Source of the DNA: Methylomicrobium sp035916875 | Lineage (GTDB): Bacteria; Pseudomonadota; Gammaproteobacteria; Methylococcales; Methylomonadaceae | Length of the DNA: 50,394 nt | Direction: 5' to 3' | NCBI RefSeq assembly: GCF_035916875.1 | Contig: NZ_JAXUHN010000048.1 | Location: forward strand, 1-50,394 | Shown: positions 43,570-50,394 of the stretch, one piece after another | How the letters are laid out: each line of letters begins with the position of its first letter | Numbering within the stretch: position 1 is the first letter of the stretch | Notes under the pieces: generated by a model | What the model was told of the DNA's origin: nothing | The model's input: only the letters and a program-made list of their open reading frames with translations | The model's database searches: none | Position numbers and translations under genes: made by a program

Positions 43570-45328
43570 AGTGTTGGCTTTTGCGGAGCGAGCGGGGTTA
43601 CAGTCCGAGCCCGGTTTTACCGTTAAAACTGTAAAGTGGGCGATCGTGATCGACAAGCAAGCGCAAATTAATGGTATCGTTGCAGTGGGTGACGGTAAGA
43701 ACGGCTTGTCCTTTCCTCGTAGCCCGGATTTGTCTCAGGGCGAAATGATTGCGGGCGGAGTGACGAGGAGTCAGTTTTTGATTGAATCGTTAGCCGTTGT
43801 TGCGCTTTTTTATAAGCAGGATACGCCTGTAAACGAGGCGCAAAAATACAAAACGAAGCACGACTATTTTGTTCAATTACTCGAACAAGCCGGAGCCGAT
43901 TGTCCCGAGTTACGAATTGCCGTCTTGGCGTTAAGTAATGATGAGCAATTGCAAAAGTTGCAGGCTCTTATAGAAGAGCAACAACCAAAGCCAAAATCAA
44001 TCGATAGCGCGACCCTATTGATCGCAGATCAGTATCCTGTCAAGTCAACGCTTTGGCATGACTGGTGGAGAAAACAGCGTCGACAAATCAACGGAAACGG
44101 AGAAGAAGGCTCAGCTTCCGATGTCGAGATTATGCGATGTTTATTGACAGGCTGTGCGATCAAACCGGTCGAGACACACCCGAAAATTAAGGGTTTGTCC
44201 TCCGTTGGCGGCTTGGGTACCGGCGACGTGTTTATCGGTTTTGACAAAGAGGCATTCCAGTCTTACGGCCTGAAAAAATCTGCTAATGCCGCTACCGATG
44301 AAGTCACCGCGAAAAATTATGCAGAGGCTTTCAATCATCTGATTGCCGAGCAAAGCATTCGTTTAATCAATGGATTGGCCGTTTATTGGTTTGGGCACTC
44401 GCTGGAACACGATGAAGACAATATGTTTGCCGAGCTTGAGAATCCCAGCGAACCGCCGGCCGGGCAAGAGACTCGCCCCAAACAGTTATTATCCGCTATT
44501 AATACCGGTCAGCGCCCTGACTTGCTTGATAACCATTATTTCGTGTTGACCGTATCAGGGCAATCCGGTCGCGTCATGGTACGCGACTGGCAGCAAGGCC
44601 AGCTAACCGAATTGCTGGAACATATCAGCGCTTGGTTTGATGATCTGCAAATCATTGCCAGAGATGGCGGTAAGGCTGCACCGCCGTTTAAATTTCTGGC
44701 AGTGGTCGGTGGTCTGGTGAGGGAACTGAAAGACGCTCCCGCGCCATTAATAAACGAACTCTGGCGCACCGCGCTGAATAAAAATAAACCGATTCCGTTC
44801 GCTGCCTTTAGTCAGGCTGTATTGGAATCGCGCAAAGCAGTCATTAACGAAGAGCCGCAAAATCATGCGCGCATGGGTTTGATCAAGGCTTTTCATATCC
44901 GCAATAAAGGAGATGAACACATGAATCACCAACTAAATCCAGCACACCCAAGCCCCGCCTATCAATGCGGGCGTTTACTCGCCGTGCTGTCCGATTTGCA
45001 ATATGCCGCATTAGGCGATGTCGGCGCGGGTGTCGTGCAACGCTATTACACCTCAGCGAGCCAGGCTCCAGCTTTACGCATCGGTCAGTTGATGAGCAAC
45101 GCGAAAAACCATTTAAACAAGCTCGGCGGCGGTCTGGCGTTTGAATTTGAAAACCACATCGCTGAAATCATGAATGCGATGACCCAAATCCCCAAAACGT
45201 TGGATTTGGAAGAACAAAGCCTGTTTGCGCTGGGTTACTACCAGCAATTGGCAGAAAACAGGGCGCGCATGGCTGAAAACAAAGCAAAAAAACAAGCAAA
45301 ACAAAACGAAGCACAAGGAGAAAACTGA
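43559..45328 (+). CDS. cas8c: Type I-C Cascade large subunit Cas8c (Csd1)
   Basis: The large subunit recognises the PAM and positions target DNA. I set the start at ATG 43559 (MLNEVLAFAERAGL), which overlaps the cas5 stop; the frame is open 21 codons further upstream inside cas5. The 589-aa length is normal for Csd1, and the early motif VKWAIVIDKQAQINGIVAVG and the PVNEAQKYKTKHDYFVQLLE region fit. The last 135 codons form the Cas11-like part, which has its own start. It overlaps cas7 by one base (TGATG). Confidence 0.93.
   Translation: MLNEVLAFAERAGLQSEPGFTVKTVKWAIVIDKQAQINGIVAVGDGKNGLSFPRSPDLSQGEMIAGGVTRSQFLIESLAVVALFYKQDTPVNEAQKYKTKHDYFVQLLEQAGADCPELRIAVLALSNDEQLQKLQALIEEQQPKPKSIDSATLLIADQYPVKSTLWHDWWRKQRRQINGNGEEGSASDVEIMRCLLTGCAIKPVETHPKIKGLSSVGGLGTGDVFIGFDKEAFQSYGLKKSANAATDEVTAKNYAEAFNHLIAEQSIRLINGLAVYWFGHSLEHDEDNMFAELENPSEPPAGQETRPKQLLSAINTGQRPDLLDNHYFVLTVSGQSGRVMVRDWQQGQLTELLEHISAWFDDLQIIARDGGKAAPPFKFLAVVGGLVRELKDAPAPLINELWRTALNKNKPIPFAAFSQAVLESRKAVINEEPQNHARMGLIKAFHIRNKGDEHMNHQLNPAHPSPAYQCGRLLAVLSDLQYAALGDVGAGVVQRYYTSASQAPALRIGQLMSNAKNHLNKLGGGLAFEFENHIAEIMNAMTQIPKTLDLEEQSLFALGYYQQLAENRARMAENKAKKQAKQNEAQGEN
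44921..45328 (+). CDS. cas11c: Internal small subunit Cas11c, in-frame within cas8c
   Basis: Inside cas8c an AAAGGAG (44906-44912) lies 8 nt before an in-frame ATG at 44921. Translation from here gives 135 residues (NHQLNPAHPSPAYQCGRLLA, ...ALGYYQQLAENRARM), mostly helical, sharing the cas8c stop. Type I-C systems are known to make a separate Cas11 by internal initiation in cas8c, and the Cascade backbone needs two copies. The ribosome site is at least as good as those of the main cas genes, so the start is well supported by the sequence. Confidence 0.85.
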   Translation: MNHQLNPAHPSPAYQCGRLLAVLSDLQYAALGDVGAGVVQRYYTSASQAPALRIGQLMSNAKNHLNKLGGGLAFEFENHIAEIMNAMTQIPKTLDLEEQSLFALGYYQQLAENRARMAENKAKKQAKQNEAQGEN

Positions 45329-46275
45329 TGAGCATCGAAAACCGTTACGAATTTTTATTCTTGTTCGATTGTGAAAACGGCAATCCGAACGGCGATCCCG
45401 ATGCGGGCAACGCCCCGCGCATAGACCCGGAAGATATGTACGGACTGGTTTCGGATGTTGCACTGAAACGTCGGATTAGAAATTATGTGCAAATCGCCAA
45501 AAATAACGAACGTCCGGACGCGATTTTTATCGAGCATGCGACCAATTTAAACCGGCCTATCGCCGAATCGCATTTGCAGGCTAACGGCGAAATTCCCGAA
45601 AAGGGCAAAGCATCCAAGGATAAAGTCAGGCTGGCGCGCGACTGGATGTGCAAGAATTTCTATGATGTTCGCACCTTTGGTGCCGTGATGAGCACCGGCG
45701 CCAATGCCGGGCAAGTGCGCGGAGCCGTGCAATTTTCGTTTGCTCGTTCGCTGGATAAAGTGTTGCCGTTGGACATTTCGGTAACCCGAATGGCGGTGAC
45801 CGAAGATGTCAAGGCAGCAAAGAGTCTGGACGATTTTCAAAAATGGGAACGCGAACAGCCTGAAGACCAACTGCGCACGATGGGCCGCAAAAACCTGATT
45901 CCCTACGGTTTATATGCCGCGAAAGGATTTATCAGCGCCAATCTGGCGCAAGACACTGGTTTCAGCGAAACGGATTTGGAACTGTTATGGGAGGCCCTGT
46001 TGAATATGTACGATCATGACCGTTCCGCCAGCAAAGGCATGATGTCGTGCCGTGGGCTATACATTTTCAAACACGTCGGCACCGATACCGATTTGGAACA
46101 ACGCAAGAAACAGGCGATGCTGGGCTGTGCTCCTGCACATAAATTGCTGGATTTGGGGAGCATCGTTGCGATTAATAAGCGGGAAGGCGTCGATACGCCG
46201 CGTAAATTTGCCGATTACGAAGTCACAGTACATAAAGACCGTTTACCGGCGGGTGTCGAACTTATTTCAAAATAA
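45328..46275 (+). CDS. cas7c: Type I-C Cascade backbone protein Cas7 (Csd2)
   Basis: Cas7 forms the filament along the crRNA. The 315-aa protein has the Csd2 signature at the N terminus (YEFLFLFDCENGNPNGDPD, then GNAPRIDPEDMYGLVSDVALK), a central DVRTFGAVMSTGANAGQVRG and PYGLYAAKGFISANLAQDTG. The length is normal for the family. It is translationally coupled to cas8c/cas11c through the TGATG overlap. The next cas gene, cas4, is 847 bp away, and two toxin-antitoxin remnants occupy the space. Confidence 0.95.
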   Translation: MSIENRYEFLFLFDCENGNPNGDPDAGNAPRIDPEDMYGLVSDVALKRRIRNYVQIAKNNERPDAIFIEHATNLNRPIAESHLQANGEIPEKGKASKDKVRLARDWMCKNFYDVRTFGAVMSTGANAGQVRGAVQFSFARSLDKVLPLDISVTRMAVTEDVKAAKSLDDFQKWEREQPEDQLRTMGRKNLIPYGLYAAKGFISANLAQDTGFSETDLELLWEALLNMYDHDRSASKGMMSCRGLYIFKHVGTDTDLEQRKKQAMLGCAPAHKLLDLGSIVAINKREGVDTPRKFADYEVTVHKDRLPAGVELISK

Positions 46276-46387
46276 TCCGCCATGGTCGTTCAGGATGCGT
46301 AATATTGGCTTGTTGTCGAAATCGTAAGAATATTGAGGTTGTAAAAACCGTTATAATCCAATCAACAGTTTAGCTAAGCGATGACGT

Positions 46388-46618
46388 ATGAAACAAACCA
46401 TCAACATCCACAAAGCCAAAACCCGGTTGTCTCAATTGATTCAGCAGGTTGAAGACGGCGATGAAATCATCATTGCGCGGGCGAATAAGCCTGTCGCGCG
46501 CCTGATCGCCTATCAGCAAAAGCCGATCAAGCGCCGTTTGGGCGAAGCCAAGGGTATGGTGGAAATCATGCCGGATTTCGATCAACTACAGGACGATTTC
46601 ATGGAGCATTTTGAATGA
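46388..46618 (+). CDS. Phd/YefM-family antitoxin
   Basis: This 76-aa protein begins TINIHKAKTRLSQLIQQVED and continues GDEIIIARANKPVARLIAY, the full Phd/YefM DNA-binding domain. An acidic tail follows (DFDQLQDDFMEHFE), the part that wraps a VapC/PIN toxin. It overlaps the toxin frame by ATGA, as in functional modules. The toxin next to it is broken, so the antitoxin may be an orphan that now only represses its own promoter, or it neutralises a related toxin elsewhere. Confidence 0.88.
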   Translation: MKQTINIHKAKTRLSQLIQQVEDGDEIIIARANKPVARLIAYQQKPIKRRLGEAKGMVEIMPDFDQLQDDFMEHFE

Positions 46619-46773
46619 AAATCTTGCTCGACACGTGCGCTTTTCTTTGGCTGGTGACCGGCGATCCGCGAGCGTTGCCATTAGCCAAGGAAATCTTCCT
46701 GAATGAAGTGAATGAATTATTGCTCAGCGCCGATCAGTAGCTTTCCGCTTATCCGATCGAACGGCTGTGGTAA
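46615..46773 (+). pseudogene. VapC-type PIN toxin, internally deleted
   Basis: The frame opens ILLDTCAFLWLVTGDPRALP, the PIN-domain N terminus with its first catalytic Asp (D6). It continues to NELLLSADQ and stops at TAG 46738-46740. Directly in frame after the stop comes LSAYPIERLW and TAA, the typical VapC C terminus. About 80 central codons carrying the other catalytic acids are missing, and the junction codon is TAG where TTG (Leu) would be expected. The toxin cannot be active. Confidence 0.82.
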
Positions 46774-46825
46774 CGATAGTTTGGATTAGCCGTTGTGTAG
46801 GCGGCATATAACATTTGAGGTAGCC

Positions 46826-47065
46826 ATGAACTGGAAATACCGTATCACCGTTGATCCCGACGTTCTCGCCGGAAAGTTCATCATCAAAGGGACGCGCATT
46901 TCGGTTGAGCTGATTTTTGACAGAGTGGCGGACGGCTGGACGACCGAAGATATTTTGTCTGCTTATCCGCACCTCAGCCGCGATGACGTTTTGGTCGCGC
47001 TCTCGTTTGCCGCTGAATATTTCGGGAGGAAAAAGACTATCGCTGCCGGTAAAGTCGCGGTATGA
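46826..47065 (+). CDS. DUF433-family antitoxin
   Basis: This 79-aa DUF433 protein starts at ATG 46826 (GAGG upstream). It has the family pattern RITVDPDVLAGKFIIKGTRI, SVELIFDRVADGWTTEDIL and YPHLSRDDVLVALSFAAEYF. DUF433 proteins act as antitoxins for DUF5615 PIN-like toxins. The stop overlaps the ATG of a DUF5615 stub (ATGA), so the module layout is preserved although the toxin is gone. Confidence 0.88.
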   Translation: MNWKYRITVDPDVLAGKFIIKGTRISVELIFDRVADGWTTEDILSAYPHLSRDDVLVALSFAAEYFGRKKTIAAGKVAV

Positions 47066-47136
47066 GCGTTCGTCTGTTATTCAATGAAAGCCTTAGCCGG
47101 CCGTTGTTGCGGGAGATCGGCGATGAATCCGCCTGA
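47062..47136 (+). pseudogene. DUF5615 PIN-like toxin, 5' stub
   Basis: Twenty-four codons, SVRLLFNESLSRPLLREIGD then ESA and a stop, match the N terminus of DUF5615 toxins (usual form RLLFDENLSxRLVxxL). The normally conserved Asp before E-N is Asn here. The rest of the toxin is missing and the frame runs 14 nt into the cas4 start, so a deletion has joined the toxin 5' end to the region upstream of cas4. Confidence 0.75.
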
Positions 47137-47761
47137 GTCGATTCCCATTTCCGCGCTAAACCAGTACGCCTACTGCCCTAGGCGCTGCTATCTGATCCAC
47201 GCGGAAGGCGAGTTTACCGACAATGTGCACACCGAGAGCGGCAGCCGCGAGCATGAACGCGTCGATCAGTTAGCGCACGAAATCAAAGCCGGCGTGCGCG
47301 TGGAGTTTGCGTTGCCGGTGTGGTCGGAGCGTTTGGGGCTGAGCGGCCGCTGCGATGTGGTCGAGTTCCATCCCGACGGCAGCGTCTTTCCGGTCGAATA
47401 CAAACACGGCAAACGCAAGCAATGGCTGAATGACGACCTGCAACTGGCCGCGCAGGCGATGTGCCTGGAAGAGATGATGAATATATCGGTTCCGGCCGGG
47501 GCCATTTATCATACCCAATCGCGGCGAAGACGGGAGCTGGCTATCGATCAACAATTGCGCGCCGAAGTGGCCGCAACCGTCGAGGCGGTCAGCAAGATGC
47601 TCGACCAACAGCAGTGCCCGCCGCCGATAAACGACGTCAAACGCTGCCCGCAATGCTCGTTGAATGAACTTTGCAATCCCGATCTGATCAACGGCAAAAT
47701 TCGTCTGCGTGAATTGTCGGGGCAGTTGTTTGATGTGGACTCGGAGCCGGAGAACCTATGA
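47123..47761 (+). CDS. cas4: CRISPR-associated exonuclease Cas4 (type I-C)
   Basis: Cas4 trims prespacers and helps select the PAM end during adaptation. I start at ATG 47123 (IPISALNQYAYCPRRCYLIH), giving 212 aa. The iron-sulfur cluster ligands are C18 and C22 and the C-terminal group KRCPQCSLNELCNP. RecB-type nuclease residues appear in GRCDVVEF, FPVEYKHGKRK and QLAAQAMCLEEM. It overlaps the DUF5615 stub at its 5' end and cas1 by ATGA at its 3' end. Confidence 0.94.
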   Translation: MNPPESIPISALNQYAYCPRRCYLIHAEGEFTDNVHTESGSREHERVDQLAHEIKAGVRVEFALPVWSERLGLSGRCDVVEFHPDGSVFPVEYKHGKRKQWLNDDLQLAAQAMCLEEMMNISVPAGAIYHTQSRRRRELAIDQQLRAEVAATVEAVSKMLDQQQCPPPINDVKRCPQCSLNELCNPDLINGKIRLRELSGQLFDVDSEPENL

Positions 47762-48792
47762 AGCAGCTTCTGAATACCTTATATGTCACCCTGCCGGACG
47801 CTTACTTGCGGCTGGAAGGCGAAACGGTGTGCGTGATGATCGAAAAAGAAAAACGCTTGCAGGTGCCGTTGCATCATTTGAGCGCCTTCGTGCTGTTTGA
47901 TCACGTGATGCTCAGCCCGGCTTTGCTGGGCCGCTGCGCCGCCGATGGCCGCAGCATTGTTTGGCTCAATCGTTCCGGCCGTTTTCAAGCCAGGATGGAA
48001 GGCCCAGTCAACGGCAATATCCTGTTGCGCCAGGCGCAATTCAGGGCAGGGGACGATGAGCGGCAGATTTTGCGTCTCGCCCAGCGCTTCATCGCCGGGA
48101 AAATCCGCAACAGCCGGCAAGTGCTGATGCGCGGTGCTCGCGACAGTAAAGACGATCAGGAAAAGGCGGCTCTTGTGCAAGCGGCGCGGTCGTTGGCGAA
48201 TAACCTGAAGAAGCTGGCGCATGCGCAAAATCCAGACGAAGCCCGTGGCCTGGAGGGTGATGCCGCGCGTATTTATTTTGCCGCCTTATCCCTTGTGATC
48301 CGGCCGTCGGCAAGATTGACCTTTGCCTTCACGACCCGCAACCGTCGACCGCCCAGAGATTGTTTCAATGCGCTGATTTCGTTTTTGTATGCGCTGACGC
48401 TGGGCGATTGCCGCTCGGCGTTGGAAACGGTCGGGCTCGATCCGCAGCTCGGTTTTTTGCATGCGGTTAGGCCGGGCAGGGAATCTCTGGCGTTGGATCT
48501 TTTGGAGGAGTTTCGCGCGCCACTATGCGACCGATTGGCGCTTACACTGATCAACCGCGAACAAATCAAGGACAAGGATTTCGACAAACGCGACGGCGGC
48601 AGCGTATTGCTGAACGATAACGGCCGCAAGACCGTGATCGCGGCTTATCAGGCGCGCAAGCAGGAAGAACTTATCCACCCGGTTTTGGGTCAATCGGTTT
48701 CGATCGGGCTGATTCCGCAGATTCAGGCGCGGCTGCTGGCGCGCTACCTGCGCGGCGATGTCGAAGACTATGTGCCTTATCTGCAACAATAG
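47758..48792 (+). CDS. cas1: CRISPR integrase Cas1 (type I-C)
   Basis: Cas1 catalyses spacer integration with Cas2. The 344-aa protein has the N-terminal beta-sandwich (LLNTLYVTLPDAYLRLEGE) and the metal-binding residues in the C-terminal helical domain: Glu in RGLEGDAARIYF (about 165), His in LGFLHAVRPGRESLALDLLE (about 234) and the acidic pair in the same stretch. All expected elements are present, so it is probably active. It is 2 nt from cas2. Confidence 0.96.
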   Translation: MKQLLNTLYVTLPDAYLRLEGETVCVMIEKEKRLQVPLHHLSAFVLFDHVMLSPALLGRCAADGRSIVWLNRSGRFQARMEGPVNGNILLRQAQFRAGDDERQILRLAQRFIAGKIRNSRQVLMRGARDSKDDQEKAALVQAARSLANNLKKLAHAQNPDEARGLEGDAARIYFAALSLVIRPSARLTFAFTTRNRRPPRDCFNALISFLYALTLGDCRSALETVGLDPQLGFLHAVRPGRESLALDLLEEFRAPLCDRLALTLINREQIKDKDFDKRDGGSVLLNDNGRKTVIAAYQARKQEELIHPVLGQSVSIGLIPQIQARLLARYLRGDVEDYVPYLQQ

Positions 48793-48794
48793 CC

Positions 48795-49085
48795 ATGATG
48801 ATTCTGATCACTTATGACGTTTCGACCGAAACCAGCGCCGGCCGCAAGCGTTTGCGGCGCGTTGCGAAAGTCTGCTTGAATTACGGGCAACGGGTGCAGA
48901 AATCGGTGTTCGAATGCCAGGTCAATACGATGGAAATGGCGCGTCTGAAGGAGCAGTTGTTGCAGGAGATCGACGAAAGCGAGGACAGCTTGAGAATTTA
49001 CCGTATCATCGAGCCGATAGAAAAAAACCGAGAGCAATTCGGTAACAACCGGGCGATCGATTTTGAAGGAGCTTTGATCGTATAA
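48795..49085 (+). CDS. cas2: CRISPR-associated Cas2
   Basis: This 96-aa ferredoxin-fold protein begins MMILITYDVSTETSAGRKRL, with the conserved Asp after the first strand (YDVS). It has the VQKSVFECQVN second strand and ends in DFEGALIV. It forms the dimer at the centre of the Cas1-Cas2 integrase. It is the last cas gene and is followed by the leader of the array. Confidence 0.95.
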   Translation: MMILITYDVSTETSAGRKRLRRVAKVCLNYGQRVQKSVFECQVNTMEMARLKEQLLQEIDESEDSLRIYRIIEPIEKNREQFGNNRAIDFEGALIV

Positions 49086-49264
49086 ATCCGCGAACCGGGA
49101 GTGATGCCCAAAACCGGGCGGGTTCGCGAGAGAATTAAATGCATGAAATGTAAGCATTATATGCATAATTGAAGGTAACAAACAATGAAGGGAATGAAGC
49201 CGCTTGGATTATTCGCGTTACTACGGAAGAATCGCTATAATCGTCATTGCCTTGCAATAAGGCA
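49086..49264 (+). promoter_or_regulatory. CRISPR leader with terminator-like hairpin and candidate promoter
   Basis: A long imperfect stem right after cas2 (CGCGAACC at 49089-49096 with GGTTCGCG at 49121-49128, plus inner GCCC/GGGC) probably ends the cas transcript. An AT-rich leader with paired ATGCAT motifs at about 49140 and 49162 follows. A TATAAT at 49236-49241 is the best -10 candidate for the array, with a poor -35 (TTCGCG, 18 bp upstream). It would start transcription about 20 nt before the first repeat. Confidence 0.55.
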
Positions 49265-50394
49265 GTATCTCCCGGCCTAACCGCCGGGAGCGGATTGAAA
49301 CAAAAAAAATTCTCTCGAATCCGCCTCCGGTCGGTGTATCTCCCGGCCTAACCGCCGGGAGCGGATTGAAACGTTGGGCAGGTACAGCTTTATTATGGTG
49401 CGATGACGTATCTCCCGGCCTAACCGCCGGGAGCGGATTGAAACGAGGGCAACCTGGTCATTGATCTGAGCGCCTGCGAGTATCTCCCGGCCTAACCGCC
49501 GGGAGCGGATTGAAACGTTCACCGTTCCCACTGACCTTGAAAAACTGTTTCAAAGTATCTCCCGGCCTAACCGCCGGGAGCGGATTGAAACCTTCATGCA
49601 CGGGCGCGCCGCCACTCGGCTCTGGGTATCTCCCGGCCTAACCGCCGGGAGCGGATTGAAACGCATCCGGGGCGATCGCCCATGCCTTTGCAATGGTGTA
49701 TCTCCCGGCCTAACCGCCGGGAGCGGATTGAAACTTTCTTCCAGCAATTGCTTAACGGCTTCCTCAACGGTATCTCCCGGCCTAACCGCCGGGAGCGGAT
49801 TGAAACCTCACTTTGCGAACTTTCGCCCGCATCTCAAAGGCCGTATCTCCCGGCCTAACCGCCGGGAGCGGATTGAAACTTTGATTTTTGCAATGTTGGG
49901 CGTAGATATGAAGAGTATCTCCCGGCCTAACCGCCGGGAGCGGATTGAAACTTATTGCGTTGGTTGCTATCGTTACCGGTGTCGGGTATCTCCCGGCCTA
50001 ACCGCCGGGAGCGGATTGAAACGTTCACGTTCGCGCACCGAGCGCCGGCATTCGTGGTATCTCCCGGCCTAACCGCCGGGAGCGGATTGAAACCCGACCA
50101 TGCCGTTTTTTCCAGCAGTTTTCGAAGAGTATCTCCCGGCCTAACCGCCGGGAGCGGATTGAAACGATTCTACGCGGTGCACCTTTCACACCCTGCTATT
50201 GTATCTCCCGGCCTAACCGCCGGGAGCGGATTGAAACTTTTGCCGTTGCTTTTCAGACTGCAAAAAAGAAGGTATCTCCCGGCCTAACCGCCGGGAGCGG
50301 ATTGAAACATTTGCATAATCAATAATCGATTCGAATGTGCACGTATCTCCCGGCCTAACCGCCGGGAGCGGATTGAAACTTTTGCAGCTGCATT
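49265..50394 (+). CRISPR. CRISPR array, 37-nt repeats, 16 repeats in window (continues beyond)
   Basis: Sixteen copies of a 37-nt repeat, identical by eye, start at 49265, 49336, 49408, 49480, 49555, 49626, 49698, 49770, 49843, 49915, 49986, 50057, 50129, 50201, 50272 and 50343. The 15 complete spacers are 34-38 nt, and a 15-nt piece of the sixteenth ends the window. The repeat begins GTATCTCCCGGC, holds an 8-bp stem CTCCCGGC/GCCGGGAG with loop CTAACC, and ends ATTGAAAC, the usual 3' end of type I-C repeats, so transcription is on the plus strand away from cas2. No repeat is degenerate, so the array end is not in view. Newest spacers should lie at the left. Confidence 0.98.

Noticed and set aside
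46276..47136. CreTA-type RNA toxin guard between cas genes
   Set aside because: The interval is explained by two protein toxin-antitoxin modules; I see no repeat-like antitoxin RNA resembling the 37-nt CRISPR repeat there.

Overview
This window looks like a chromosomal segment of a gammaproteobacterium, most plausibly a gamma-type methanotroph (Methylococcales-like). That placement is an inference from overall protein resemblance and gene mix: quinol NO reductase, PpnN, PEP synthase, AmtB, a BBP2-type porin and type II sulfide:quinone oxidoreductase. No methane monooxygenase, methanol dehydrogenase or rRNA gene is present to confirm it.

Layout. 1-3 kb: a quinol-type nitric oxide reductase followed by a small cupin protein. 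3-13 kb: an eroded accessory region in which intact genes (two DUF488 proteins, a GH15 glucoamylase, an aconitase, a 2-keto acid decarboxylase) alternate with gene wreckage. The wreckage comprises a uracil-DNA glycosylase with an in-frame TAG, a rubredoxin with an in-frame TGA at its conserved Trp, a relict DUF488 gene, the 5' ends of an IS5-type transposase and a tyrosine integrase lying back to back, and a 38-codon stub of glgC. 13-19 kb: housekeeping genes ppnN and topB, a Tyr/Gln-rich lipoprotein, a stand-alone macro domain, and a receiver-only response regulator followed by a very short gene.

19.6-24 kb (minus strand): a sulfide-oxidation group of persulfide dioxygenase-rhodanese fusion, type II SQR and SulP anion transporter. 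24.4-31 kb: an MFS transporter, a ~440-bp deletion scar holding pieces of three dTDP-rhamnose genes, a secreted phytochelatin-synthase-like peptidase, AmtB and a porin. 31.5-38.4 kb: gcvT-gcvP of the glycine cleavage system and, on the other strand, ppsA behind a leader with three strong hairpins.

39.5-50.4 kb: a complete type I-C CRISPR-Cas locus (cas3-cas5-cas8c-cas7-cas4-cas1-cas2) with a 37-nt-repeat array that runs off the window (16 repeats seen). Three things make it worth attention. (1) It is preceded by a divergent BrxR/CapW-like WYL regulator, and a perfect 12-bp inverted repeat lies between the two genes. (2) cas8c contains an in-frame ATG behind a strong ribosome binding site, which would produce the small subunit Cas11c. 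(3) Between cas7 and cas4 sit two different protein toxin-antitoxin modules; both antitoxins are intact and both toxins are destroyed. No RNA genes (tRNA, rRNA) were recognised.
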